A DNA stretch of 64,000 nucleotides from JANNPJ01 sp035474375 (GTDB lineage Bacteria; Actinomycetota; Actinomycetes; Actinomycetales; Kineosporiaceae): positions 1 to 64,000 of the forward strand of contig DATINJ010000329.1 of the NCBI GenBank assembly GCA_035474375.1. Reading direction: 5' to 3'. Under the pieces are notes generated by a model. The model was given only the letters and a program-made list of their open reading frames with translations. It did no database searches and was not told the DNA's origin. Both the position numbers and the translations under genes were made by a program. This document shows positions 1 to 8,872 of the stretch, piece by piece (within the stretch, counting starts at the first letter, position 1; each line of letters starts with the position of its first letter).

Positions 1-114
1 GCGGCGATCGCCGCAAAAGCACGCAGCAGTGCGGGCTTTCGCGCCAAGGTGAACGCCTCCACGGTGCGCGTCCTGCGGCTCAAGCAGGCATCCGGCCTCC
101 TCACCTGCTCCTGA
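1..114 (+). CDS. C-terminal fragment, GH3-family glycosidase (partial)
   Basis: The window opens inside a gene that reads in frame from base 1 to a TGA at 112-114, leaving 37 residues. The tail (VRVLRLKQASGLLTC) resembles the end of actinobacterial family 3 glycoside hydrolases of the beta-N-acetylhexosaminidase (NagZ) type, which usually finish with an alanine-rich helix followed by a VLRxKxxxGLL segment. The next gene, on the other strand, is also a GH3 enzyme, which fits a saccharide-degradation locus. The catalytic part lies outside the window, so the assignment rests on the tail alone. Confidence 0.55.
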   Translation, partial: AAIAAKARSSAGFRAKVNASTVRVLRLKQASGLLTCS

Positions 115-151
115 AGGCAGACCCTGATGGCCTGTTCGGCACGGCCCAACC

Positions 152-360
152 TTCTGCCGTGATCATCAATGCCGGTGAGTTAAGCGCTGGGGTGAGGTTG
201 TCTGAGGTCGTATCTGCGTCGCTTCGACCCGTGATCATGCACTTGGGAGGCGCGTCAGCGCCGGCGTCCCCTGGCCTGACGAGCAAGCGTGCATGATCAC
301 GGCTGTTGGTCCGGGGTCCCGCGGTGGCTTAACTCACCGGCATTGATGATCACCGCAGAA
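152..360. repeat. Nested palindromic intergenic element
   Basis: Two 34-bp arms (152-185 and 327-360) are inverted copies with one mismatch; the core of each reads CAATGCCGGTGAGTTAAGC or its complement. Between them (229-302) lies a second, independent palindrome beginning GTGATCATGCAC and ending GTGCATGATCAC, a family also found at 7497, 15421 and 35708. One palindromic repeat therefore appears to sit inside another. It lies between the end of one GH3 gene and the stop of a convergent GH3 gene, where it could also act as a transcription barrier. No protein-coding signal is visible here. Confidence 0.85.
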
Positions 361-377
361 GTTTGGGCCGAGCCGAG

Positions 378-2420
378 TCAGGAGCGCTTGGTCGTCAGAC
401 CCCAGCCGTACCGGAAAGCCGGGTGATAGTCGGCGTCACCGATGTTGATCGGCTCCTGAGCGGCGGTGGCCGGCCAGGTCACCGGCAACCGGCCGGTGAA
501 CGCCCGACGGCCGAACAGCACGTCCGCGACCCCGGCGCCCTCCGTGCCCGGCAGCCACGAGGCCACCAAGGCGTCGATCGATCCGAGCCGATCGGCTCCG
601 ATCACCTGCGGCCGCCCGGACACCACCAGGACGACACATTTGGCCACGGCAGCGCAGACCCGGTCGACGGTTGCCTGGTCCCCGGGCTGCAGCTCAAGCG
701 ACTTCGGCTCCCGCGGCACCCCGTTGTCTGCTGGGTCATACGCCCAGAGCGGCCCACCGACGTCCCCGAAGCCCTCCGCATACGGCGTTTCGCCGACCAC
801 GACCACGCCGACGTCGCTGTCGGCGACCGGTGCGCTGCCGTCCGCGCTGTAGGTGATCTTTGCGTTCGGGGCCACCTGTCGGATCCCGGCCAGGATCGAC
901 GTTCCCGGTTGCTGATTCGCGTTGCCGGAGAAGCCCTGCCAGGTGAGCGTCCAGCCACCGCTCTGGTTGCCGATGTTGTCGGCGCTGCGGCCGGCCACGT
1001 AGATCTTGGCGTTGCGGGCCAGCGGCAGGACCGCCTTCGTGTTCTTCAGCAGAACCTGCGACTTCGCCACCGCTTCCCGGGCCACCGCGCGGTGCGCCGC
1101 CGAGCCAACCTGATCCAGGTTCCGTCGGTCGGCGTACGGGTGCTCGAACAAGCCGAGCTGGAACTTCTTGGTCAGGATCCGGCTCACCGCGTCGTCGATC
1201 CGGCTCTGCTTGACCCGCCCGGCCTGGACCTCGGCCAGCAACGTCGTCTCGAAGGACGCGAAAGCGGCCGGTTCCATCATCATGTCGATTCCGGCGTTCA
1301 CGCCCGTGCGGACCTGGGTCGGCCAGTCGCCGGGGATCTGGTGGATGCCTTCCCAGTCGCTGATCACGAAGCCGTCGAAGCCGAGCTTGTCCTTGAGGAC
1401 GGCGGTGATGAGCTCTTGGTTGGCGTGCATCTTGATCGGGTTGCCGATGCCGTCCTCGGTCCAGTCGACGCTGGAGAACGACGGCATCACGCTGCCGGTG
1501 TGCCGTTGCTTGACGGCGGCAATGTAGGGCGCCAGGTCGATCCGCCAGAAATCGGCCCGGTTCGTCACGGTCACGCCCTGGTCGATCCGGTAGTCGCCAG
1601 TGCTGCTGCCGTACTCGGTGTCCCCGTCCCCGGCAAAGTGTTTCGTGCTCGCCAGTACCCGGTCAGGGTCGTTGAGCTGGCTCACCTGGCGGCCCTGCAG
1701 GCCGTCGATGACCGTGGTCATCGCCGTCACCAAAGCCGGGTTCTCGCTGAAGCTCTCGTACGAGCGCCCCCAGCGGGCGTCCCGGCTGACGCAGACACAG
1801 GGGGAGAAGCTCCACGGGATCCCGGTGGCACGGACCTCGGTCGCGGTGATGTGCCCGATCTTCTCCACCAGCGCTGGGTCGCGGGTCGCCCCGAGGCCGA
1901 CATTGTGTGGGAAAATCGTTGCACCATAGACGTTTCCGTGACCATGGACGGCGTCGACACCGTAGATCATCGGGATCTTCAGCCGAGTCTGCAAGGCGTA
2001 CGACTGGTATCGGTCCACCATGTCCGCCCAACCTGTCGGGGTGTTCGGCGTCGGCACCGAGCCACCGCCGGACAGCACCGATCCCAGGTTCAGCGAGGTG
2101 ATCAGCGTTGGGTCGGCGTCCACGTTGCCCCGCTCGGCCTGCGTCATCTGGCCGATCTTCTCCTCCAGGGTCATCCGGCCCAGCAGGTCGTGGACCCGCC
2201 GCTCCACCGAGAGCCGGGGATTCTGGTACGGCAACTGCGCGGCGGTGGTCTCGGTGGCCGCCGCCGCATCGGAGGTGGCAACGGCCGCCACCATTGGGAA
2301 CATCAGCCCCAGCGCGGTCAGCCCGGCTGCGGATTTCACTCGAGGGCGGGCCAGGGCTCTGGTCAAGGATGGACGCCGGCGTTCGGCGCGGTTGGGGGTG
2401 TTCTGTGGTGTGGTCAGCAC
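378..2420 (-). CDS. Secreted beta-glucosidase, glycoside hydrolase family 3
   Basis: A 680-residue GH3 exo-glycosidase that should release glucose from the non-reducing end of beta-glucosides outside the cell. The N-terminus is Arg-rich, then has a hydrophobic stretch and an Ala-rich cleavage region, a typical signal peptide. The GH3 N-terminal barrel follows (LLGRMTLEEKIGQMTQ near residue 85), with the KHFAGDG motif and the nucleophile Asp in GFVISDWEG. The C-terminal sandwich domain begins near LLKNTKAVLPL. The GTG start at 2420 is chosen because GGAGG lies 5 bases upstream; an in-frame TTG at 2432 overlaps that site. It faces another GH3 gene across the nested palindrome. Substrate specificity cannot be read from sequence. 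Confidence 0.93.
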   Translation of the reverse strand: MLTTPQNTPNRAERRRPSLTRALARPRVKSAAGLTALGLMFPMVAAVATSDAAAATETTAAQLPYQNPRLSVERRVHDLLGRMTLEEKIGQMTQAERGNVDADPTLITSLNLGSVLSGGGSVPTPNTPTGWADMVDRYQSYALQTRLKIPMIYGVDAVHGHGNVYGATIFPHNVGLGATRDPALVEKIGHITATEVRATGIPWSFSPCVCVSRDARWGRSYESFSENPALVTAMTTVIDGLQGRQVSQLNDPDRVLASTKHFAGDGDTEYGSSTGDYRIDQGVTVTNRADFWRIDLAPYIAAVKQRHTGSVMPSFSSVDWTEDGIGNPIKMHANQELITAVLKDKLGFDGFVISDWEGIHQIPGDWPTQVRTGVNAGIDMMMEPAAFASFETTLLAEVQAGRVKQSRIDDAVSRILTKKFQLGLFEHPYADRRNLDQVGSAAHRAVAREAVAKSQVLLKNTKAVLPLARNAKIYVAGRSADNIGNQSGGWTLTWQGFSGNANQQPGTSILAGIRQVAPNAKITYSADGSAPVADSDVGVVVVGETPYAEGFGDVGGPLWAYDPADNGVPREPKSLELQPGDQATVDRVCAAVAKCVVLVVSGRPQVIGADRLGSIDALVASWLPGTEGAGVADVLFGRRAFTGRLPVTWPATAAQEPINIGDADYHPAFRYGWGLTTKRS

Positions 2421-2625
2421 GACAGCCTCCAATGGCCACGACGACGTTGGCCGCTTCCTTGCGACCGAGGAACGTCCATCGCGTGAAGGGCCATCTTTAC
2501 ACCGGACATCTCCTATCGGAACGGTTTATTTACGCCGATAAAAAAGGAGCCAATTCTGCAATCACGGTTTTACGGTGGGTAGTGAGGCCGTCGACGGGGA
2601 CGGTCTCCAGCGAAGGGAGTGCGTC

Positions 2626-3072
2626 GTGACCGACCTCATCCAGCCATGGCCGATCGTCCAAGAGGGGGACCGGGAGCACCCGGTCAGGACCTTGCAGCAC
2701 TTGCTGCGGGCCCGAGGCAAGACCGTGACCGTTGACGGCATCTTCGGGCCGAAGACCGCTACCGCGGTCCGTGCGTTCCAGAAGGACAAGAAGCTCACCC
2801 AGGACGGCGACGTGGGGCCGAACACCTGGTCGGCGTTGATCATTCAGGTGAAGCAGGGCGACACCGGCGACGCGGTACGCGGTGTCCAGGAAGAGTTCCA
2901 GTTCCGCAACCTCTCCGGTGACCCGACCAAGGGAGTGCAGATCGACGGCATCTTCGGGCCGGAGACCGACGACGCGGTGCGCGGCTTCCAGGGTGCTGTC
3001 GGTCTTGACGCCGACGGCATCGTGGGCCCGCTCACCTGGCGGGCTCTGGTCAGCGGGATGCTCGCGGGCTGA
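2626..3072 (+). CDS. Peptidoglycan-binding protein with two PG_binding_1 domains
   Basis: A 148-residue protein made almost entirely of two tandem PG_binding_1 modules. Each carries the family signature (VDGIFGPKTATAVRAFQ and IDGIFGPETDDAVRGFQ) and ends in the usual GxVGPxTWxAL. There is no catalytic domain. No classical signal peptide is seen at the chosen GTG start, which is preceded by AAGGGAG at 2613-2619. Standalone proteins of this kind are common in actinobacteria; they may bind cell wall if exported or act as modular partners. A strong convergent hairpin at 3102-3134 separates it from zwf. Confidence 0.85.
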   Translation: MTDLIQPWPIVQEGDREHPVRTLQHLLRARGKTVTVDGIFGPKTATAVRAFQKDKKLTQDGDVGPNTWSALIIQVKQGDTGDAVRGVQEEFQFRNLSGDPTKGVQIDGIFGPETDDAVRGFQGAVGLDADGIVGPLTWRALVSGMLAG

Positions 3073-3101
3073 GTAGCCGAGCGCGGCTGATGCCGCGCCG
3101 G

Positions 3102-3134
3102 GGGCGCTCACCGGGTGACGCTCGGTGAGCGCCC
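3102..3134. terminator. Bidirectional intrinsic terminator-like hairpin
   Basis: A perfect 12-bp stem (GGGCGCTCACCG at 3102-3113, complement at 3123-3134) with a 9-nt loop lies between the stop of the peptidoglycan-binding gene and the stop of convergent zwf. There is no long T-run, as is usual in high-GC actinobacteria, but position and symmetry suit termination from both sides. Confidence 0.75.
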
Positions 3135-3140
3135 TCTCGC

Positions 3141-4640
3141 TTACTTCTTCTCGCGCCACTCCCGCTCGAACGGCAGCCGCCAGGCGTGCGGGGCGATCAG
3201 CTGGTGGATCGCGTTCGGCCCCCAGGTGCCGGGCGCGTACGGCTTCACCGGCGGCGGGTCGTCCAGCAGCGGAGCAGAGCGCTCCCACAGGCTCTCGATG
3301 CCTTCAGCGGTGGTGAACAGGGTGTGGTCGCCGCGCATCGCATCCAGGATCAGCCGCTCGTAGGCTTCCAGCACATCGCCGGCCCGCTCGGTCTCCTGGG
3401 TGGAGAACTGCATGCTCAGCTTGTCCAGCTTCATTCCCGGTCCGGGGCGCTTGCCGTAGAACGACAGCGACACCTTCGAGGAGTCGGCCAGGTCGAAGGT
3501 CAGGTGGTCGGGCCCGGCCGAGCCCACCCCGGAGTTCGCCGGGAACATCGTTCGCGGCGCCTCTTTGAAGGCGATTGAAATGATTCGCGCGCCCTGCGCC
3601 ATCTTCTTACCGGTCCGCAGGTAGAACGGGACACCGGCCCAGCGCCAGTTGTCGACGCCCACCTTGAGCGCAATGAACGTCTCCGTGTCCGAGTCTCGGG
3701 CCACGCCTTCTTCGGAGAGGTAGCCGGCGTACTGGCCGCGTACCACGTTCGCCGGATTGACCGGCAGCATCGAGCGGAAGACCTTGTTCTTCTCCTCGCT
3801 GATCGCCCGGGGTTCCAGGGCCGTCGGCGGCTCCATCGCGACGAACGCCATCACCTGAAGCAGGTGGGTGACCACCATGTCCTTGTAGGCGCCGGTGGAC
3901 TCGTAGAAGTTGGCCCGGCGGTCGAGACCGAGGGTTTCCGGGATGTCGATCTGAATGTGATCGATGAAGTTCCGGTTCCAGATCGGCTCGAACAGACCAT
4001 TGGCGAAACGGAACGCCAGGATGTTCTGCGCCGCCTCCTTGCCGAGGAAGTGGTCGATCCGGAAGATCTGCCGCTCGTGGAAAGTCTCGTGCACCTGGTC
4101 GTTCAGGATGATCGCGCTGCGCAGGTCGGTCCCGAACGGCTTCTCCATCACCACCCGAGCCCGGTCGACCAGCTTGGCGTCCCGGAGCATGGTGATCACC
4201 GGCAGCGCGGCCTTCGGCGGCACGCTCAGGTAGTGCAGGCGCTGGGTGTCGGGGCCGAGCTGGAACTCCGCCTTCGAGACCGCTTCGGCGAGCGCATCCG
4301 GCCCAGCCCCTTGCGACACGTAGACCAGGTTCGCGGCGAAGGTGTCCCACTGCTGTGGCGTCATCGCGTGAGTGCCGAACTCGCGCACCGCCGCCTCGGC
4401 GAAACTCCGGAACGCGTCGTCGTCGAAGTCTTCCAGCGACGTCCCCACCACCCGGAAGTCCGGGGCGAGCGAGGAGGTCACCAAGTGGGCGAGGCCTGGA
4501 AGCAGCTTTCGCCGGGCCAGGTCACCGGTCGCCCCGAACAGCACGATGACGTGCGGCGCGATCGCGTCCAGGCCATTGCGCCGGGGACGGGCGCCGGGCG
4601 CGGGATAAGAGATCGTCTGAGCTGCGGCATCTGACACCAC
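3141..4640 (-). CDS. zwf: Glucose-6-phosphate 1-dehydrogenase
   Basis: At 499 residues this is the normal length for the NADP-linked enzyme that oxidises glucose-6-phosphate to 6-phosphogluconolactone, the entry step of the oxidative pentose phosphate pathway. The N-terminal Rossmann motif (VLFGATGDLARRKLLPGL) and the active-site signature RIDHFLGKE, with its catalytic His, are both present, as is the conserved substrate-binding VMEKPFG. Translation starts with GTG. No tal, pgl or opcA gene lies beside it, so this is a detached copy outside the usual actinobacterial pentose-phosphate operon and may be a paralogue. It is cytoplasmic. Confidence 0.95.
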   Translation of the reverse strand: MVSDAAAQTISYPAPGARPRRNGLDAIAPHVIVLFGATGDLARRKLLPGLAHLVTSSLAPDFRVVGTSLEDFDDDAFRSFAEAAVREFGTHAMTPQQWDTFAANLVYVSQGAGPDALAEAVSKAEFQLGPDTQRLHYLSVPPKAALPVITMLRDAKLVDRARVVMEKPFGTDLRSAIILNDQVHETFHERQIFRIDHFLGKEAAQNILAFRFANGLFEPIWNRNFIDHIQIDIPETLGLDRRANFYESTGAYKDMVVTHLLQVMAFVAMEPPTALEPRAISEEKNKVFRSMLPVNPANVVRGQYAGYLSEEGVARDSDTETFIALKVGVDNWRWAGVPFYLRTGKKMAQGARIISIAFKEAPRTMFPANSGVGSAGPDHLTFDLADSSKVSLSFYGKRPGPGMKLDKLSMQFSTQETERAGDVLEAYERLILDAMRGDHTLFTTAEGIESLWERSAPLLDDPPPVKPYAPGTWGPNAIHQLIAPHAWRLPFEREWREKK

Positions 4641-4849
4641 CCGATAATCGCACCATCGTGCCCACTTGGCGACGACAGAGGGATGACTTGAAGATCACGC
4701 CTCGGCGTCGAAATCTTGCCGCCGGGGATGGGCGCAGCAGGTGCGGCCCGGTGGCTGGTGACCGATGAATCGGTGACCCGAGTGGGGTCTACCAGACGGC
4801 GAATCTGTCCAGACGTTGAACCAGGACGTCGGATCGAACTGGAGGAGCG

Positions 4850-6061
4850 ATGAGCGGGTTCGAGAAGCAACGGTTGGGTCGATTGCGGGAGGTCATGACC
4901 GGGCACCTGGAACGAGGCACGATCTCGGGGATGGTGACGGCGCTCAGCAGGCACGGCGAGGTGCAGATCGAGGCGCTCGGATCGACGGCGTTCGGGTCCG
5001 GCACGGTGATGGCTCCGGACAGCATCTTCCGGATCTCCTCGATGACCAAGCCGGTCACTGCGGTCGCCGCGATGATCCTCCTCGAGGAGTGCCGGCTGCG
5101 GTTGGACGAGCCGGTGGACGGGTTCCTCCCGGAACTGGCCGACCGCCGGGTGTTGCGCCGGATCGACGCCCAGATCGACGATACGGTTCCGGCCCGCCGT
5201 CCGATCACCCTGCGCGACCTGCTGACCTTTACCTTGGGGTACGGCATGGTCTTCGCCGAGCCGGGAACCTGGCCGATCCAGGCGGCGATCGAGGAACAAT
5301 TGGGCCCCGACGGCCCGCCACAACCGGCCGGCCGGCTGGTTGAGGGCGGCCCGGACGAGTGGCTCGCCCGGCTCGCCGCGCTGCCGTTGATTCACCAGCC
5401 GGGCGAAGGCTGGATGTACAACATCGGCTCGGACGTCGTGGGCGTACTGATCGAGCGGGTCGCCGGCCAGCCGTTCGCCGCCTTCCTGAAAGAGCGGATC
5501 TTCGATCCGCTCGGGATGGTCGATACCGGCTTCTTCGTTCCGGAGGCCGCCGCCGGCCGGTTCACCACCAGCTACGGAACCGATCCCGAGACCGGCGTCG
5601 CGACCGTGTACGACCCACCCGTGGGTGGGCAATGGAACCGGCCACCGGCGTTCTGCTCCGGCGCCGGCGGGCTGGTGTCCACCATCGACGACTACCTGGC
5701 CTTCGCTCGGATGCTGCACAACGGCGGTCGACTCGGCGCCGAGCGAATCCTGTCGCGGCCCGCCGTCGAGCTGATGACCACTGATCACCTGACCGCCGCG
5801 CAGAAGGCCGCGGCCAGCTGGGTGCCGGGCGGCTTCGACGACCATGGGTGGGGTTTCGGCGTGTCCGTCCAAACCCGGCGAACCGATCTCGGGTCCGTCG
5901 GAACCTACGGCTGGGCCGGCGGAATGGGCACCTCCTGGGCCACCGATCCGCGCGAGGACCTGATCGGCATCCTGCTCACCCAGGGCTTGTGGTCCTCCCC
6001 GCAGCCACCGCCGGTCTGTCTCGACTTCTGGACCTGCGCCTACCAGGCGTTCGATGACTGA
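4850..6061 (+). CDS. Serine hydrolase, beta-lactamase/class C fold
   Basis: A 403-residue member of the serine beta-lactamase-related superfamily (Pfam Beta-lactamase; EstB-like esterases, penicillin-binding homologues). The nucleophile motif SxxK is S64-M-T-K67 in SSMTKPV, and the second-motif Tyr lies in MYNIGSD (Y190). There is no signal peptide, so a cytoplasmic esterase or amidase is more likely than a wall enzyme. The ATG is preceded by GGAGGAG with good spacing. The next gene, 55 bases downstream on the same strand, is also an alpha/beta-type esterase. The substrate is unknown. Confidence 0.9.
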   Translation: MSGFEKQRLGRLREVMTGHLERGTISGMVTALSRHGEVQIEALGSTAFGSGTVMAPDSIFRISSMTKPVTAVAAMILLEECRLRLDEPVDGFLPELADRRVLRRIDAQIDDTVPARRPITLRDLLTFTLGYGMVFAEPGTWPIQAAIEEQLGPDGPPQPAGRLVEGGPDEWLARLAALPLIHQPGEGWMYNIGSDVVGVLIERVAGQPFAAFLKERIFDPLGMVDTGFFVPEAAAGRFTTSYGTDPETGVATVYDPPVGGQWNRPPAFCSGAGGLVSTIDDYLAFARMLHNGGRLGAERILSRPAVELMTTDHLTAAQKAAASWVPGGFDDHGWGFGVSVQTRRTDLGSVGTYGWAGGMGTSWATDPREDLIGILLTQGLWSSPQPPPVCLDFWTCAYQAFDD

Positions 6062-6072
6062 CCAGTTCGGCC

Positions 6073-6106
6073 TTAGCGGCGGAGCCGCTTAGCCGCCGCG
6101 GGCTAA
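6073..6106 (+). terminator. Possible hairpin terminator
   Basis: Overlapping inverted repeats (AGCGGC/GCCGCT at 6075-6089, or TTAGC-GGCGG pairing with CCGCC and GCTAA) lie 12 bases after the serine hydrolase stop and just before the next start. This could terminate the upstream transcript, or fold in the leader of the esterase mRNA. Confidence 0.35.
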
Positions 6107-6116
6107 AGTTCCGCGC

Positions 6117-7097
6117 ATGCCGTGGTTCGATCTACCCGAAAACGCCCTTACCGACTACCGGACGACGACGGCGGAACCCGAGCAACTCGATGGCTGGTGG
6201 CAGGCCAAGCTGGATGAGGCACGGTCCGCGGCCAAGCCGACCACGCTGATCCGGCACCGACCGGAGGCTTATGGCCAGGTCGAGGTGTTCGACGTCGAGT
6301 TCTCCGGGGCCCGGGGTGACCGGATCCGAGGCTGGTACTTGCGCCCGGCGGGGGCCGGCCAGACGGCTCTACCGGTGGTCGTGACGTTCATCGGGTACGG
6401 CGGTGGGCGCGGGCTGCCGGTCGAGCACCTCGGGCTGCCGGCCGTCGGGCTGGCCTCGTTCGTGATGGATACCCGAGGTCAGGGCGGCACCTGGAGTGTC
6501 GGGGCCACCGGCGATCCGGGCCGCAGCGAGGACGGCCCGGAATTCCCGGGAGTGATGACCCGAGGCATTGCCTCGCCGGAGGGCTATTACTTCACCCGGT
6601 TGTTCGTCGACGCGGCCCGGGCCGTGGAGGTGGCGGCCGGGCTCGACGGTGTCGACTCGACCCGGGTCGCCGTCACCGGGGCCAGCCAGGGCGGCGCGCT
6701 GTCGATCGCGGCGGCCGCGCTGCAACCCGACCTCGTCACCGTCTGCCAGGCCGGCGTCCCGTTCCTCTGCGACATTCAGCGGGCGATCGGGCTGACCGCG
6801 GCCCGGCCCTACCTGGAGATCGCCGAGTTCCTCTCCCGGCACAGCGACCTGGTCCCGGCCGCGCTGGACACCCTGCGCTACGTCGATTGCGCGCTGCTGG
6901 CCCGCCGGGTCCGGGCCGACTGCCTGTTCGCCGTCGGCCTGATGGACGAGGTCTGCCCGCCGTCCACGGTGTACGCCGCCTACAACGAGATCGCATCGAC
7001 GAAGGGGATCGCCGTCTATCGGTTCGGCGGGCATCAGCTTCCGCCGACCCATCAGGAACGGGCCATGGAGCACTTACTGGCTCGGCTGCTCCCCTGA
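6117..7097 (+). CDS. Acetyl xylan esterase / cephalosporin-C deacetylase family
   Basis: A 326-residue AXE1-family (carbohydrate esterase 7) enzyme that hydrolyses acetyl esters from xylo-oligosaccharides. Visible are the alpha/beta hydrolase fold, the nucleophile elbow GASQGG (Ser near residue 188), the acid in GLMDEVCPP and the His in FGGHQ. Length matches the family, and the lack of a signal peptide matches CE7 enzymes, which act inside the cell on imported oligosaccharides. It complements the beta-glucosidase and pectate lyase nearby. Its last 24 bases overlap the convergent MerR gene. Confidence 0.92.
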   Translation: MPWFDLPENALTDYRTTTAEPEQLDGWWQAKLDEARSAAKPTTLIRHRPEAYGQVEVFDVEFSGARGDRIRGWYLRPAGAGQTALPVVVTFIGYGGGRGLPVEHLGLPAVGLASFVMDTRGQGGTWSVGATGDPGRSEDGPEFPGVMTRGIASPEGYYFTRLFVDAARAVEVAAGLDGVDSTRVAVTGASQGGALSIAAAALQPDLVTVCQAGVPFLCDIQRAIGLTAARPYLEIAEFLSRHSDLVPAALDTLRYVDCALLARRVRADCLFAVGLMDEVCPPSTVYAAYNEIASTKGIAVYRFGGHQLPPTHQERAMEHLLARLLP

Positions 7098-7442
7098 GTA
7101 GTGGGCGATCTTTCCGTCCAGCACGGTCAGCGCCGCCTGGGTCTGCCGGAGCCGGTCCAGCAGTTCGGCTCGACGCGCCCGCAAGAAGGTCACCCGGTCC
7201 TGGCCGGGCCCGTCGGTGCGCAGCAGTTCGGTGAAGCGGCGCAGGTCGGCGATTCCCAGGCCGGCGTCGCGCAGGCAGGTGACGATCCCGATCCAGGCCA
7301 CGTCGTCCTCGTCGTAGCGGCGCCGACCACCGGCGCCACGCTCGATCGGGCCGATCAGCCCTTCACGTTCGTAATAGCGCAGGGTGTCCAAGGTGAGCCC
7401 GGTCACCTCGGCTGCCTCGGCCGGTTCGTGCAGCTTCGTCAT
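7074..7442 (-). CDS. MerR-family transcriptional regulator
   Basis: A 122-residue regulator with the MerR winged helix at the N-terminus (EAAEVTGLTLDTLRYYEREGLI), the RRYDEDDVAWI wing and a dimerisation coiled coil. There are no C-terminal Cys pairs for metal sensing and no large ligand domain, so it belongs to the small MerR class that often senses organic compounds. It overlaps the esterase gene tail to tail. No obvious target promoter with a 19-bp spacer was identified nearby. Confidence 0.9.
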   Translation of the reverse strand: MTKLHEPAEAAEVTGLTLDTLRYYEREGLIGPIERGAGGRRRYDEDDVAWIGIVTCLRDAGLGIADLRRFTELLRTDGPGQDRVTFLRARRAELLDRLRQTQAALTVLDGKIAHYSGEQPSQ

Positions 7443-7496
7443 CCTCAGACCATTTCACGCTCTCGCGCCCACCGCCGGACGCCGTGACCAAAACCC

Positions 7497-7570
7497 CCGT
7501 GATCATGCACGCTTGCTCTCTCCGGGAGGGCACGCCGGCGCTGACGCGCCTCCCAAGTGCATGATCACGG
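7497..7570. repeat. Palindromic repeat, GTGATCATGCAC family
   Basis: A 74-bp element bounded by CCGTGATCATGCAC and GTGCATGATCACGG. It matches the inner element at 229-302 in reverse orientation over both ends; the centre differs. Its right half (CGCCGGCGCTGACGCGCC and flanks) recurs at 15485-15525. It sits between the MerR start and the pectate lyase stop. Confidence 0.85.
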
Positions 7571-7617
7571 GAGTAATGGTCCGGGTTGTGGCTGGGCCAC
7601 CCAGGGCCAGTTGTGGG

Positions 7618-8751
7618 CTACTTCGGTCCGGCCTGGGCGGTGACGTTCGCGGCCACCTTCGACGTGGCGTCCAGGGTGAAGCTGTACGGCCAGGCCGGAA
7701 CCGGGCTCGGGTCGGTGAGAATCGTGCCCGGCTCCTTGCTGTCCGCGTTGGTCACGTAGGCGTTCTTGACCTTGGTGAAGACGTTGTTCTGAGCCAGGAT
7801 CACTGCTCCCATCCGAGAGTGGATCGCCGAGGTCGCGACGTTGGTGAAGACGTTGTTGTAGACGTGCCCGGTGCCGAAACGCAGGCTGGGCAGCCGGGAA
7901 CCGACGTCCGTGAAGCTGTTGTGATGCAACGTGACGTGCAGCTTGCCGGTGTCCAGCGCGCCGTTGTTGTCACTGTGGCCGATCAGCACCACCTTGAAGT
8001 GGTCATGGAAGCGGTTGAACGAGACCGTGACGTCGTCCGAGCCCTGGGTGATGTCCACCAAGCCGTCGTAGAAGTCCTTGCCGTGCGAGAGATCGCTGGA
8101 CAAGTCGTTGTGCGTGACCAGCACGTGGTCGCTGCCGAAGACCGAGATGGCGTCCGTGCCCTTCGCCTTGCTGATGGTCAGATTGGCGATGATGACGTTC
8201 TTGACCTTGCGGACATTCAGCCCGCCGCCGGTCAGACCGGATCCCGAGCCCACCCCGACGATGGTCTTGTTCGCCGCCACCTTGATCTGCCCGCTGACCG
8301 TGAGCAGGCCGGAAACCTTGATAACGAAAGGCTTTTCGGAGCCGGCGTACTGCGTGAGGGCGGCCGTCGTGGTGACCGTGACGGTCTCACCGGCGGCACC
8401 CCCGGTGGTGCCGGCGCCCAAGGCGGCGAAGCCGTCGACCACCCACCCGGCCTTCCCGGCCGGCGTCTTCCCGGCGGGAGCCTTCGACGGCGAGGCGGTC
8501 GGCGCTGCGCTCTTGGTCGCCTTACCGGTCGGGCTCGTGGTGGCCGTCGGCTTCTTGGTGGGGCTGCTGGTGGTGACCGGGCACGGCACGGACGTCGCGC
8601 TCGACCCGGACACGCTGGCGCCCGCAAGTACCACGCTCTGGGCAGATGGCGCCGAATCGGACAACTGCATCACGCCCATCCCCGCCGCGAAACCGCCGCC
8701 GACCAGGGCGGTCGCCGCGAGCGCGAGCACTGGTACTCGGAGTGTGGTCAT
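7618..8751 (-). CDS. Secreted pectate lyase, polysaccharide lyase family 1
   Basis: A 377-residue PL1 enzyme that cleaves alpha-1,4-polygalacturonate by beta-elimination in a Ca2+-dependent way. A signal peptide is followed by a Thr/Pro/Lys/Ala-rich linker (about residues 65-105) and the right-handed beta-helix. The conserved VLVTHNDLS and Asp-rich DGLVDITQGSDDVTVSFNRF calcium-site region and a downstream SRLPSLRFG segment holding the catalytic Arg are visible. The linker before the catalytic domain may serve for wall attachment or as a spacer. It is preceded by a well-spaced AGGAG. Confidence 0.94.
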   Translation of the reverse strand: MTTLRVPVLALAATALVGGGFAAGMGVMQLSDSAPSAQSVVLAGASVSGSSATSVPCPVTTSSPTKKPTATTSPTGKATKSAAPTASPSKAPAGKTPAGKAGWVVDGFAALGAGTTGGAAGETVTVTTTAALTQYAGSEKPFVIKVSGLLTVSGQIKVAANKTIVGVGSGSGLTGGGLNVRKVKNVIIANLTISKAKGTDAISVFGSDHVLVTHNDLSSDLSHGKDFYDGLVDITQGSDDVTVSFNRFHDHFKVVLIGHSDNNGALDTGKLHVTLHHNSFTDVGSRLPSLRFGTGHVYNNVFTNVATSAIHSRMGAVILAQNNVFTKVKNAYVTNADSKEPGTILTDPSPVPAWPYSFTLDATSKVAANVTAQAGPK

Positions 8752-8872
8752 GCATTGCTCCTCTGAAAGTTAGGCGTCCCGTCCTGGGATGCACCGTGAA
8801 GTCGTGAGAACCACGCCAGAGGTTGCCTGGGCCAATGAAAATGTTTCCGGGCGGGCCTGAATTGCCGTCGTG

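Noticed and set aside
101..286. A 61-codon minus-strand frame
   Set aside because: It lies entirely in the nested palindromic repeat and has no ribosome-binding site. Similar short frames occur in other copies of the repeat.
363..2486. A 707-codon plus-strand open frame over the GH3 gene
   Set aside because: It is antisense to a complete GH3 enzyme with all motifs. The Arg/Pro/Gly/His-rich translation is the usual high-GC shadow.
2626..3072. Peptidoglycan-binding gene as a prophage endolysin remnant
   Set aside because: No catalytic domain, holin or phage gene is nearby, and composition matches the chromosome.
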